Position numbers and translations under genes: made by a program
NCBI GenBank assembly: GCA_028875125.1
Contig: JAPPGC010000071.1
Location: 1-32,012 of the forward strand
Direction: 5' to 3'
DNA length: 32,012 nucleotides
Source of the DNA: Bacteroidota bacterium
GTDB lineage: Bacteria > Bacteroidota > Rhodothermia > Rhodothermales > Bin80
Notes under the pieces: generated by a model
What the model saw: the letters and a program-made list of their open reading frames with translations, nothing else
The model's database searches: none
Told to the model about the DNA's origin: nothing
Shown: positions 17,343 to 26,148 of the stretch, piece after piece
Layout: each line of letters begins with the position of its first letter
Numbering within the stretch: position 1 is the first letter of the stretch

Positions 17343-19271
17343 ATGTACAAGAAGATTTTCGTACCGGTTGACAATTCTGAGCATTCGCTCAGTGCTGTTG
17401 ATTTGGCGGTAACCCTTGCCGAACAGTTTGATTCGACGGTTGTAGCGAGTCATGCATACGCAGCACGTATGCATGACTATCGATTCAAGCAAATGGAATA
17501 CACGCTTCCAGAGGAGTACCTGATTGAGGAAGCGATGGAGAAGCAACGCAAGATTCACGACACGTTGATCACAATGGGACTCGAGCTCATCAGTGATTCC
17601 TATCTGGTTGTGGCAGAAGAGCGTTGTAAAGCCGCCGGCGTGCCGTTTGAACCGAAGATGTATGACGGTAAGAACTGGAAGGTGATTGCTAAGGACATTG
17701 ACGAGAGTGACTACGACCTCGTGATCATGGGTGCACTGGGTTTGGGGGCCGTCAAGGACAGCACCATTGGGAGTGTATGTGAGCGTGTCACACGTCGGGT
17801 ACGCAAAGACACTTTGGTGATCAAGAATCTTGATCCGGGGACGGTCAGCGTTGACGGAAAGCCCGAGGGCAATATTGTCGTCGGAATTGACGGCAGTCCA
17901 GAGTCTTTCGCTGGTCTGCGTACTGCTATTGAGCTTGGTCAGAAGACGGGACGTCAGGTTGAAGCGGTATCGGTATACGATCCCTACCTGCACTATGCAA
18001 TGTTCAACAGCATTGTTAATGTGCTGACGGAAAAGGCATCAAAAGTCTTCAGGTTCAAGGAGCAGGAGCAGTTACACGAAGAGGTTATTGACACCGGACT
18101 GGCCAAGATATATCAGTCTCATCTGGATATTGCCAGGCGGATTGCGGATGAGGCAGAGGTAGATCTAAAAATCACGTTACTTGACGGCAAGGCGTTCGAG
18201 AAGATGCTGCAGTACGTCAGGCGTGAAGAGCCGTGGCTGTTGGTTCTGGGACGTATCGGGGTGCATAGTGACGAGGATATGGACATAGGGAGCAACACGG
18301 AGAACCTTCTTCGTCAAGCGCCATGTAATATCTTGCTGTCCAGTCAGCGGTTTGTGCCGCCTGTGGACGTAAGTGCTGAAGAGTCCATGCTATGGACGGA
18401 GCCTGCTACCCTCCTACTGAATACTGCTCCCGACTTCGCACGTGGAATCGCACGTACAACAATTCATCGGTGGGCCATGGAGCGTGGACACTCCGTGATT
18501 ACCCGCAAGATAGTTGAACAGGCTATGGGTAATATCCTGCCGCGCTCGTCCATGATCAAGATGGGCATTATTGCAGAGGATACCGCAGCCAAGGAAATAG
18601 TGAACGGGGAGTCTGTAACATGGATTTGCAGTCAGTGTGGATATTCAGCGCGCGATTTTGAACCCGTACGATGCGCCGTGTGCGGCAGCCCCGCGGCGGC
18701 ATTCCAGAAGCTGGACAAGGATGCGATTGCGCAATTGGCCAAACTGGAAGGTGGTTCACGGGAGCAAGGAACCTTTGATGACGTCCGCCTGAAATGGACT
18801 AAGGAAGCGTTGAAAGAAATTCGTTCTGTTCCTGATGGTTATCAGATGCGCCGGGCCAAAGCCCAGATTGAAAAACGGGCACGCGTACAGCGTGTACCTA
18901 CGATCACGCTCGGTATGGTGCGCGCGGTGTTGACCGGTAATGCTGAAGAACTGCAGAACCTCACACCAGGTGGGCATTTGAAGACGGTTGGTGAGCATGC
19001 TGATGGCTCACGTGAAGCCCCAACAAGGAAGGCCGCAGAGGATCTGATACAGGATGGAGAGTTTTTATGGGCAAAAAATGCTCGAGCGCGGCTCAGCCGG
19101 GTCCCTGAGGGCTTCATGCGTACGCGCACGAAGGAGCGAATAGAAGCGGTAGCACGTACTTCCAAGACGAACCTGATCACGCTGGCAATCACCGAAGAAG
19201 GAATCAGGGATGGAATAAAGCTAATGGAGGAAATGATCCAGGAACAGGCGAAAGCTGATTCGGATAACTGA
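17343..19271 (+). CDS. Double UspA protein fused to three PCP_red-like domains and a rubredoxin-like zinc/iron knuckle
   Basis: 642 aa with an unusual layout. Two UspA domains come first (~1-165 and ~175-335); the first keeps the ATP-binding pattern G130-xx-G133-x9-GS. A PCP_red-like domain follows at ~351-395 (WTEPATLLLN...WAMERGHSVITRKIVEQAM), then a rubredoxin-like knuckle with C429, C432, C444 and C447. Two further PCP_red-like domains sit at ~485-530 (WTKEALKEIRSVP...RVPTITLGMVRAVL) and ~576-621 (WAKNARARLSRVP...NLITLAITEEGI). UspA domains bind nucleotides, and PCP_red domains contact protochlorophyllide in DPOR. A role as scaffold or sensor for tetrapyrrole loading is inferred. It is 24 bp after the small gene and 41 bp before the Mrp gene. 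Confidence 0.85.
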   Translation: MYKKIFVPVDNSEHSLSAVDLAVTLAEQFDSTVVASHAYAARMHDYRFKQMEYTLPEEYLIEEAMEKQRKIHDTLITMGLELISDSYLVVAEERCKAAGVPFEPKMYDGKNWKVIAKDIDESDYDLVIMGALGLGAVKDSTIGSVCERVTRRVRKDTLVIKNLDPGTVSVDGKPEGNIVVGIDGSPESFAGLRTAIELGQKTGRQVEAVSVYDPYLHYAMFNSIVNVLTEKASKVFRFKEQEQLHEEVIDTGLAKIYQSHLDIARRIADEAEVDLKITLLDGKAFEKMLQYVRREEPWLLVLGRIGVHSDEDMDIGSNTENLLRQAPCNILLSSQRFVPPVDVSAEESMLWTEPATLLLNTAPDFARGIARTTIHRWAMERGHSVITRKIVEQAMGNILPRSSMIKMGIIAEDTAAKEIVNGESVTWICSQCGYSARDFEPVRCAVCGSPAAAFQKLDKDAIAQLAKLEGGSREQGTFDDVRLKWTKEALKEIRSVPDGYQMRRAKAQIEKRARVQRVPTITLGMVRAVLTGNAEELQNLTPGGHLKTVGEHADGSREAPTRKAAEDLIQDGEFLWAKNARARLSRVPEGFMRTRTKERIEAVARTSKTNLITLAITEEGIRDGIKLMEEMIQEQAKADSDN

Positions 19272-19312
19272 AAACCTATCACGATATAGCGTCCGACGGG
19301 GGATCTGATGTA

Positions 19313-20167
19313 TTGGGACAAGTTGCCCAGCAGCACGATCGGCTAAAGGAGCGTCTGGCGCAGATCGGGAATGTTTTCGCGGTGATGAGCGGAAAAGGAG
19401 GGGTTGGAAAAAGCACTGTGACGGCCTGTCTGGCGGATGGTCTGGCCAGGCTGGGCGCGCGTACTGGCGTATTGGATGCAGATCTGAATGGACCCTGCAT
19501 GGCTCGCATGATGGGAGTAAAAGACCATAAGCCGTCGCCGCAAAATGGCGCAATGATCGCTGCTCGCAACGCGTATGGTGTGCCGGTCATGTCCATGGAT
19601 ATGTTTTTGCCGGAGGACGAAACCCCGCTCGTGTGGGAAGCATCATCCCAGCAAGGCGCCTATACCTGGCGCTCAATGGTTGAGATGAGTGCACTTCGGG
19701 AACTGCTCTCAGACACGGATTGGGGTGATCTGGATGTGTTGCTGATAGATTTGCCTCCTGGAGCCGAACGGCTTCAGAACTTAGCGGACCTATTACCGGA
19801 TCTGACGGGTGCAATTGTAGTTTCTACGGCATCACAGACAGCGATGACGGTTGTGTCCCGTTCGATTTTGATGGCATTGAATGTTGCGGATGTCAGGATT
19901 ACCGGTGTGGTTGAGAACATGAGTACAATGATTTGTTCGGAGTGTGGATGTACGGAGAAAATGTTTATCGGGGCCGAGACGGTGGAGGAACTGGCCGAGC
20001 GGCATGGTGTCCCCTATTTGGGGGCTATTCCATTCAATATTACGCTTGCCGATTTTTTGGAGACGGGCAGATCTTACATTGAGGAGCATGCGGTGCATCC
20101 AGCAGCCCATGCGATTCTGGATGTTGCCAAACGTGTACATTTCTGGCTTAATAATCAATCAAAGTGA
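19313..20167 (+). CDS. Mrp/NBP35-family Fe-S carrier P-loop ATPase
   Basis: 284-aa cytoplasmic ATPase of the Mrp/ApbC/NBP35 group, which binds and transfers Fe-S clusters. The deviant Walker A is SGKGGVGKST (26-35), with the family's second lysine. The LDADLNGP strand (54-61), the DLPPG switch (146-150) and a cluster-binding cysteine site (C208, C211, C213 in MICSECGC, the usual CxxC place) are all visible. The start is a TTG directly after an in-frame TGA, and no ATG precedes the Walker A. It overlaps the next gene by GTGA. In this operon it most likely delivers clusters to the ferredoxin or radical SAM enzyme. I would not call it chromosomal mrp, since the gene is operon-specific. Confidence 0.88.
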   Translation: MGQVAQQHDRLKERLAQIGNVFAVMSGKGGVGKSTVTACLADGLARLGARTGVLDADLNGPCMARMMGVKDHKPSPQNGAMIAARNAYGVPVMSMDMFLPEDETPLVWEASSQQGAYTWRSMVEMSALRELLSDTDWGDLDVLLIDLPPGAERLQNLADLLPDLTGAIVVSTASQTAMTVVSRSILMALNVADVRITGVVENMSTMICSECGCTEKMFIGAETVEELAERHGVPYLGAIPFNITLADFLETGRSYIEEHAVHPAAHAILDVAKRVHFWLNNQSK

Positions 20168-20655
20168 AATTTTTGTGTGTTCCCTGCGACCAGCCGATGG
20201 CTCTGAAGTCTACGCATGGTCCATTTGACGGCTCAATGTCCATCATATATGAATGTCCGACCTGCACGATGCAGACAGCGATGCTGACCAACAGGGCCGA
20301 GACCCAGATGGTTCGCTCACTGGGTGTCAGGATCGGTGGACGGACTACACCAGAAGAACCCATGGAAACCCTCCGATCAAATCTCTCATCAGGCGGGAAA
20401 GAGTCAAAGGGACAACCTCCTTCTTCAAGTGGTAAATGTCCTTTTACGGGGATGGTCAATGACGCGATTGGGGCCGCAGAGCCTGAACCAAAAAAGCCTG
20501 TTTGGACCGCGGGAGCGCTGGCTCGTATTGAAGCAATCCCCCCCTACATCCAGCCCATGGTCAAGCAAAATGTCGAGAGTTTTGCCCGCGAGCAAGGCTG
20601 TTCAGAGATTGATGAGGATGTGATGGATGCAGTGAGGGGGACTCTAGGTATGTAG
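20164..20655 (+). CDS. Zinc-ribbon protein with C-terminal PCP_red-like domain
   Basis: 163 aa from a GTG start that overlaps the Mrp stop by 4 bp. The N-terminus is a zinc-ribbon-like pair, CVPC (C5, C8) and CPTC (C31, C34). A disordered Ser/Gly/Pro linker follows and contains a GKCPFTGM segment, whose CPF may be another metal site. The last ~47 residues are a PCP_red-like domain (WTAGALARIEAIPPYIQPMV...FAREQGCSEIDEDVMDAV), the fifth copy in the operon. It is the last gene of the run. Function unknown; a tetrapyrrole- or Fe-S-binding adaptor is plausible. Confidence 0.8.
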   Translation: MKFLCVPCDQPMALKSTHGPFDGSMSIIYECPTCTMQTAMLTNRAETQMVRSLGVRIGGRTTPEEPMETLRSNLSSGGKESKGQPPSSSGKCPFTGMVNDAIGAAEPEPKKPVWTAGALARIEAIPPYIQPMVKQNVESFAREQGCSEIDEDVMDAVRGTLGM

Positions 20656-20829
20656 TTGGGTACAGGCGGGAGTAGACTACGGATATTACGGTCCAACCCA
20701 ATCGTTGAATCCGCAATAATACAGATACAGTGATTGGCGGGTAAGGAATGGCACGTTGGGAAGCGTGAATATTTTACTAGTCAATGCGTATTCGGCGTAG
20801 CACTATGATCGTTAGGGCGGTATCCATCT

Positions 20830-21225
20830 TTGATTTTGTGCCCAAAAAGCAAACTTTTCGATCCTTACTTGGAGGAGATAGCCGAGAGCATCGAGGTTTC
20901 TGTATTACTTCTTGCCGGGGACCTGGCAGGAACAACGATTCACCCGAAGTATTGTGGGTGCAGGCGACTTGCGTCAAGTACCAATTACGTCCCTTATTGG
21001 AACCTTATTTTGCCCCCGGATGTTGCAAAAACACCACGTCGATTTGACCCCATGAGCACGCTCCCTGCCATACCAAAGGACAAGGTATTGATTCCATTCG
21101 AGTTCACGATCAAAGAGTTCGTGGGGGCGTCCTGTAAGGCGCCCGTCAAGTCAGAACTCCCAGAGCTTATCTCGGCTCTCGAGAACAGACTCCGTGATCA
21201 GTGCCGACCGCGGTTGTATGCTTGA
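20830..21225 (+). CDS. Hypothetical small ORF upstream of the type IIG enzyme (A)
   Basis: A 131-residue frame from a TTG (no ATG until 21052) that reads moderately protein-like (LFDPYLEEIAESIEV, KVLIPFEFTIKEFVGASCK). No family recognised. Its stop overlaps the start of the next ORF by 8 bp in an ATGCTTGA arrangement, as in coupled genes. It may be the start of the restriction operon, but composition alone does not prove it is translated. Roughly 170 bp without any gene separates it from the bd-like operon. Confidence 0.4.
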   Translation: MILCPKSKLFDPYLEEIAESIEVSVLLLAGDLAGTTIHPKYCGCRRLASSTNYVPYWNLILPPDVAKTPRRFDPMSTLPAIPKDKVLIPFEFTIKEFVGASCKAPVKSELPELISALENRLRDQCRPRLYA

Positions 21226-21460
21226 GCACACAAGTACTACCCCGAGGCAGCGGTTGTGGACACGCGTGCTGAATGGCGATCCACTAAGTCTGGACGACTT
21301 AGATGACCGGGGGATGGCTCTGGAGCAATTATGGCAAAGGGCAAAGGGCATCAAGGACCCGCGCCTGCCTTCAGGTTTGCCGACATCCTTGATGATTGGG
21401 CTAATTCCCAAACATGTGAATCAAGTACATAATTGCGCACAGTGGTCCCCTCCAATATAA
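21218..21460 (+). CDS. Hypothetical small ORF upstream of the type IIG enzyme (B)
   Basis: An 80-residue frame starting with an ATG inside the end of ORF A and ending 25 bp before the type IIG start. Central helical segment (DPLSLDDLDDRGMALEQLW). Not recognised. The order A-B-restriction enzyme, all on one strand with small gaps, suggests one transcription unit; B could be a regulator or antitoxin-sized helper, but nothing in the sequence shows which. Confidence 0.4.
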   Translation: MLEHTSTTPRQRLWTRVLNGDPLSLDDLDDRGMALEQLWQRAKGIKDPRLPSGLPTSLMIGLIPKHVNQVHNCAQWSPPI

Positions 21461-21485
21461 TTCCCCTAGATTCACAAATTGTTTA

Positions 21486-24400
21486 ATGGATTGGTACGCT
21501 AAGGCACTGAATGAGCTTACAAACAAGCCCAGGGCTCACGAATCTGAGGTTTGTACCCACTTAATTACTCCCTTGCTCATGGAAGTATTGGGATTTTCCA
21601 TCAGCGAGATTGATATGGAGCGCCAAGAGGGTCGTCGGCCTGACTATGTGTGCACACGGTCAGGCTCGCGTTATGCGAATGTGATAGTAGAAGCCAAAAG
21701 ACTGAACACGGATCTTTGCAGGCGTACGACACAGAATTTCGCGTCCAGTCCGGTAGGTCAGCTCCGGCGATATTTAAATACTTTCCCGGCCGCAGACGAA
21801 GGTACATGGGGCGTAGTAACCAACGGGACACAATGGATGATTCTACGGAGAACCGGGGGGCGTGTACCTACAACGGCCATTGGTGAGCCAGTGGAAGCTC
21901 GTTCACTGGCTCGGATTACTGAGTTGCTATCTCCTTTGCGCGAACGTACCAAGTCAAGTAGTAAAGTCCAGGAAGCCCCCGCTCCTAACGATTGGTTTTC
22001 CGTCGCTGCTTACTGTGAATCTCCGCGCCAGTTTTTGCAGAGTATAGCCCCGAGCGCTGAGATACAAACGGGGTGGAATAGTGCATCCTTCGCACATGTC
22101 GGAGAATATACTCCTCTGAACGGTCAAATATTCCCCGAGCCCATCTATCTGGCGTGCCTGTCAATTGATTTCCCCGACGGGAGACTGTCTGCACACGACA
22201 TAGCGGAGGAGCTTCTGATGTTGCCCAATGGGGATGGGCGCGTGGCCGGTATTGCGTATACAGCCTCCCGGTCTGATGGCAATCGCTACGTACGTGCGTT
22301 TCTGCGGGAAGATGGGAAATTGCATGCCACAGCCCTTGTGGACGCCCAGCTCCCCGGGTCTCGGGCGACCCGCCAAGTCCGTTTGCTGGCAAAGGCTTTT
22401 GAAAACCCTAACGTCAGCAATGTGATAACAGCCTTTTCTGCCGAATCACTACAGCGGCAGTTTCACGAGGAGATCAGTGCTTGGTTCTTGGATACCGCAG
22501 GGAGGCGCAGTGAGCTACGACACCTTATTCGGATTCTCTTTGTCTGGCTTCTGCAGGAGCGGGGGGTAGTCCCTGATGACACCTTGTGGCAGGCTGAAAT
22601 AAATTGGCGCGAACTGCCAGAGGGCTCCATTCATGACCACATCTTGTGGTTGTTTGAAAAGATTCTGCCCAAACCAATGGATGCCCGCTCACCTTCGACC
22701 TCTAACTGGCGCGCTAAACTGATCCTGACCGTTCCATTCCTGAATGGATCACTATTTACAGAGCTCAAAGCAGAAGATCAGCCCGAACCCCTGGCCAATG
22801 CACAGTATGTTGACCTTGAACAAGGATTGTTTTCCATACTCGGACGCTATGACTGGACCCTTAGTGAGCGTACCGGATACGCCACAGAATCCGCCATAGA
22901 TGCCTCAATGCTGGGCGATCTCTTTGAGAGGCTTATTTTGGTAACAGATGGCCCCCGCATTGAGCCGGATGACCACATCAAGATGCCCGGGGGAACTTAT
23001 TACACCCCCCAGGACATTGCCGACGAGATGGTCGCAGACGCGCTATCTGGATGGACAGAGCGTAAAGTGGGGGGCGATGTATCCCTCCACGATTTGTTCC
23101 ATCCTGCCCCTCGGTCCCGCGAGTGGGAAAATCTGACTGGCCGCCAGTTGCTGGCGATTTTGAAGGCACTTGAGGGTGCTAATATCCTGGATCCGTGCTG
23201 CGGAAGCGGTGTGTTCACCGTTGCTGCTTTACAAGGCTTGTGGCGCGCACGCAAGCGACTACTATTAACCTTACGTACCAGTGGCGATCTCACGGAACGT
23301 ACTAATTCGCTTGATGACATTATTGAGCACAACCTGTTTGCCACTGATATTCATCCATTAGCAGTGCTCATCACCAGGCTCCGCATTTTCATTGCACTAG
23401 TAGATATCCGGGGGCACGAATTAAAGCCGCTGCCCAACCTGGATACCCGGATTGTTGCGGCCAATACCCTTTGTGTAAATTTAGGAGGCCAACTATCCAT
23501 TGAGGATCCGGGCATCAAGGGGCTCATCGGAGATCTTGGCGCAGTTCGCGAAGCATGGACTACCGCCTATAGACCAGAGGATAAGAAGACGGTTTTGAAT
23601 TTGGATGGAGAAATTCGAGCCAAAATTCACAATAAGTCCGATTGGGGATCAGACGACGAATCTGAGTGGCTTGCGGTTGATCTGTTGTATCCTGCGGCTC
23701 CACCCGCCAACATGGATATTCGCCTACTATTCCCTAAGCCGGATGGCTGGGATATCGTCATTGGCAACCCGCCTTATCAGCAACCTGACTTGGCTGACAC
23801 CTTCCGCGGCAAACGCCTGAGCTACATTGGGGCTAAAACTAATCTATACCTCATGTTTATGGAGGCTGCATTGAACGTCGCACGCAGGGGAGGCGTCGTG
23901 ACTTTAATTGTCCCCCACTCGATTATATTCCAGCGTTCAGCCAAGGCCTATGAACGGGTTCGTAACCGAATTGAGCACCTATCTGAACGAGTGGATATTC
24001 GCACGTACGACAACCGACCGCAGCCTGTTTTCCCTCAGTTACCATGGCTGAAAGCGGGTAGTGATAAGACGAATCGCCAGAGGGTAACGATTGTCCGCAT
24101 TCTATTATCCGGGCCTGACGGCAATTCCGAACAATGTGCCATCTACAGTAGAGGCCTCTTGAGATTATCATCAAAAGACCGCCTCCGCGTTCTCCGAAGT
24201 CGTTTATCTCCCCAACTTCAGCCCCGAACTCCAGGTCAGTGGACTCAGGCACCGACTCGCGATTTGGCGCTATTGCTCAAACTCATGCGGGAGGAGAAGC
24301 CAATGATAACATCTGGGCGGCGTGTCACGATTTCAAAGTCTGCCATGTACTTCATTACGTGCCTGCCAGCGGAACGCCTCGCTAACCCAAGTAGGAAGCA

Positions 24401-24968
24401 ATTTTTCCTTGCGAGGGATGAGTTCTACTGGGCTTGGATTGGGCTTTACAATTCCCATCTCTTCCATGCGTATTGGCTGATGATGGGAAACCATATGGAC
24501 CTTACGTCCAACACATACGCGTCAGTGCGTTCACCAGAAGGCTGGAACGACAAAGCGCTGCTAGCCAAGACGACCTCAATTGCGAAGATGCTTACCAGCC
24601 CAGCAATGATTGGGAAATGCCGCAAAGTGTACAGGGGTAAAGGTGGCAAGGAGTTTCCCAACTGCGACTTTCACGACCATCCAGAAGGGGAGGCACTCAT
24701 TGAGAAGCTGGATCGGCTCCTGCTCCAGGCGTACGGACTGCCGGAGGATCCGTTGCTCTCCCAGATGCATACCATTCGGACCGGGAGCGCACATCAGTTA
24801 CAGAAAAGCGCACCCTCTTACAATCAACAGTGCGGGGGTGCAAGCTTCTGCGACTTAATTGGCTTTTCTATCACCGAAGTTTGGTCGTGTGACCAGCGCA
24901 TCAAAGATATTCAGAACGACGTCAACATTTACAGCATTCCCGAAGGCTCTGTACGCGCTACCTTTTGA
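21486..24968 (+). CDS. Type IIG restriction-modification enzyme (nuclease, adenine-N6 methylase and specificity in one chain)
   Basis: 1160 aa, Eco57I/MmeI-like. The N-terminal PD-(D/E)XK nuclease is visible: RRPDYV (D53) and VIVEAKR (E69, K71), with the Q-loop PVGQLRRYL. The methylase has the PGGTYYTPQDIADEMV pre-motif (~500), the SAM site ILDPCCGSGVF (~566-576) and the catalytic NPPYQQ (~760). The rest (~830-1160) is the likely target-recognition domain. It modifies adenine and cuts at a distance from its site; the site cannot be read off. The last 114 bp overlap antisense with the end of the Dcm gene, so the final ~38 residues are encoded opposite conserved methylase motif X. The original C-terminus may have been lost or extended when the Dcm operon arrived. 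Confidence 0.9.
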   Translation: MDWYAKALNELTNKPRAHESEVCTHLITPLLMEVLGFSISEIDMERQEGRRPDYVCTRSGSRYANVIVEAKRLNTDLCRRTTQNFASSPVGQLRRYLNTFPAADEGTWGVVTNGTQWMILRRTGGRVPTTAIGEPVEARSLARITELLSPLRERTKSSSKVQEAPAPNDWFSVAAYCESPRQFLQSIAPSAEIQTGWNSASFAHVGEYTPLNGQIFPEPIYLACLSIDFPDGRLSAHDIAEELLMLPNGDGRVAGIAYTASRSDGNRYVRAFLREDGKLHATALVDAQLPGSRATRQVRLLAKAFENPNVSNVITAFSAESLQRQFHEEISAWFLDTAGRRSELRHLIRILFVWLLQERGVVPDDTLWQAEINWRELPEGSIHDHILWLFEKILPKPMDARSPSTSNWRAKLILTVPFLNGSLFTELKAEDQPEPLANAQYVDLEQGLFSILGRYDWTLSERTGYATESAIDASMLGDLFERLILVTDGPRIEPDDHIKMPGGTYYTPQDIADEMVADALSGWTERKVGGDVSLHDLFHPAPRSREWENLTGRQLLAILKALEGANILDPCCGSGVFTVAALQGLWRARKRLLLTLRTSGDLTERTNSLDDIIEHNLFATDIHPLAVLITRLRIFIALVDIRGHELKPLPNLDTRIVAANTLCVNLGGQLSIEDPGIKGLIGDLGAVREAWTTAYRPEDKKTVLNLDGEIRAKIHNKSDWGSDDESEWLAVDLLYPAAPPANMDIRLLFPKPDGWDIVIGNPPYQQPDLADTFRGKRLSYIGAKTNLYLMFMEAALNVARRGGVVTLIVPHSIIFQRSAKAYERVRNRIEHLSERVDIRTYDNRPQPVFPQLPWLKAGSDKTNRQRVTIVRILLSGPDGNSEQCAIYSRGLLRLSSKDRLRVLRSRLSPQLQPRTPGQWTQAPTRDLALLLKLMREEKPMITSGRRVTISKSAMYFITCLPAERLANPSRKQFFLARDEFYWAWIGLYNSHLFHAYWLMMGNHMDLTSNTYASVRSPEGWNDKALLAKTTSIAKMLTSPAMIGKCRKVYRGKGGKEFPNCDFHDHPEGEALIEKLDRLLLQAYGLPEDPLLSQMHTIRTGSAHQLQKSAPSYNQQCGGASFCDLIGFSITEVWSCDQRIKDIQNDVNIYSIPEGSVRATF

Positions 24969-26147
24969 ATCAGGAAGATTCGGCAACATCCCCATGCTTT
25001 GCAGACGACTGCACTCCCGTGGTGTCATATAACGCTTCTGCCATGCTATTATTGGCACCTGGCTAGTAGTCATTGCAATGAGAGAGGGGGCAGTTTCGGT
25101 TCTTCTCACGCGAATGCCACTTGCTCGAAACTGGAGCAGGTGCTTCCAGATGTTCCGCTCACTATCCTTGCAATTCCATTCAAGTTTCTGAAAGCTGGGC
25201 GGGAATACCCGAACCTTGTTAAGCCAGCCATCGATCAACTCTTGGTAGCGGGTGTAAAAAGCACGGTTCTTTTGGATGAAGTTAATCTTCCACCGAGGAA
25301 AAGTATCCCGCTTTGTCCGGGCATACCCAGGAAGAGCTTCTGCGACATTCCCAGGAGACAAGTTCTTGAGTGGTTGCCCAAAAGCTCCCCTGAATGCCCC
25401 CAACTTGGTATAACCCCTTCTGTAGGGAGTCAGACCATCTACTGGATAGTTTGCCCCAAACTCCATGGCCCAGATTGGAAAAGAGGGAAAGTCCTCGTCT
25501 GGAGGGAAAGCCGAAATAAACTCCTGCCAGGTTTCAAGATAATTGATGTGGTCTTTGTTCAGAACTAGGGCATCTTTGGGGGAGTCATCTAGAACCGTGC
25601 GGATCGATAAATCAGGCATTTTATCCGTAAGAGGCCACCTGAATCCTTTCAAGCCTTGTCGGTCACCCACAATGAAGGTGCGTTCCCGCTTCTGCGGAAT
25701 GCCGAACATGTGGGGGGACAGCTTTTCAAAACTGATATTGTAGTCCACACGAAGTTGGTCGCAGATAGTATCCCACGTTTTACCGTTATTGTGTCTAACA
25801 AGGTTGGGGACATTCTCAATAATAAAATAACGGGGCCCCTTGGCCTCCAGGATTCTGACAACATAACTGAACAGGTCGCCCCATTGCGGGCATTTCAGCC
25901 CTTTTTGATCGCCTGCTTTGGAGAAGGGCTGGCAGGGGAATCCGGCACATAGAACATCATGATCAGGTATTGCGGAAGGCCTGATCTTCCTGATATCCCC
26001 CCATGGGGGGATCCCGAAATTCTTTTCGTATAGGCTCGAGAGTTTGGGGTCAACTTCTGACGCAAAAACACATTGCCCTCCCCGTTGTCTGAGTGCTTGG
26101 TGAAATCCACCAAGGCCTGCAAACAAGTCAATAAATTTGATCGCCAT
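24855..26147 (-). CDS. DNA C5-cytosine methyltransferase (Dcm/type II family)
   Basis: 430-aa SAM-dependent enzyme that methylates C5 of cytosine. All key motifs are in order: I FIDLFAGLGGF (5-15), IV GFPCQPFSKAG (catalytic C72), VI ENV (111-113), VIII PQKRER (151-156), a target-recognition region at ~190-330, IX-like TAPSLIAMTT, and X YRAFGNAVNVDVV near the end. It starts 1 bp after the nuclease-like gene and follows the ParB-domain gene in the same direction, so it is the modification part of a restriction-type operon. Convergent with the type IIG gene, overlapping it by 114 bp. Motif X is intact, so this gene appears functional. Confidence 0.95.
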   Translation of the reverse strand: MAIKFIDLFAGLGGFHQALRQRGGQCVFASEVDPKLSSLYEKNFGIPPWGDIRKIRPSAIPDHDVLCAGFPCQPFSKAGDQKGLKCPQWGDLFSYVVRILEAKGPRYFIIENVPNLVRHNNGKTWDTICDQLRVDYNISFEKLSPHMFGIPQKRERTFIVGDRQGLKGFRWPLTDKMPDLSIRTVLDDSPKDALVLNKDHINYLETWQEFISAFPPDEDFPSFPIWAMEFGANYPVDGLTPYRRGYTKLGAFRGAFGQPLKNLSPGNVAEALPGYARTKRDTFPRWKINFIQKNRAFYTRYQELIDGWLNKVRVFPPSFQKLEWNCKDSERNIWKHLLQFRASGIRVRRTETAPSLIAMTTSQVPIIAWQKRYMTPRECSRLQSMGMLPNLPDSKGSAYRAFGNAVNVDVVLNIFDALVTRPNFGDRKAN

Positions 26148-26148
26148 A

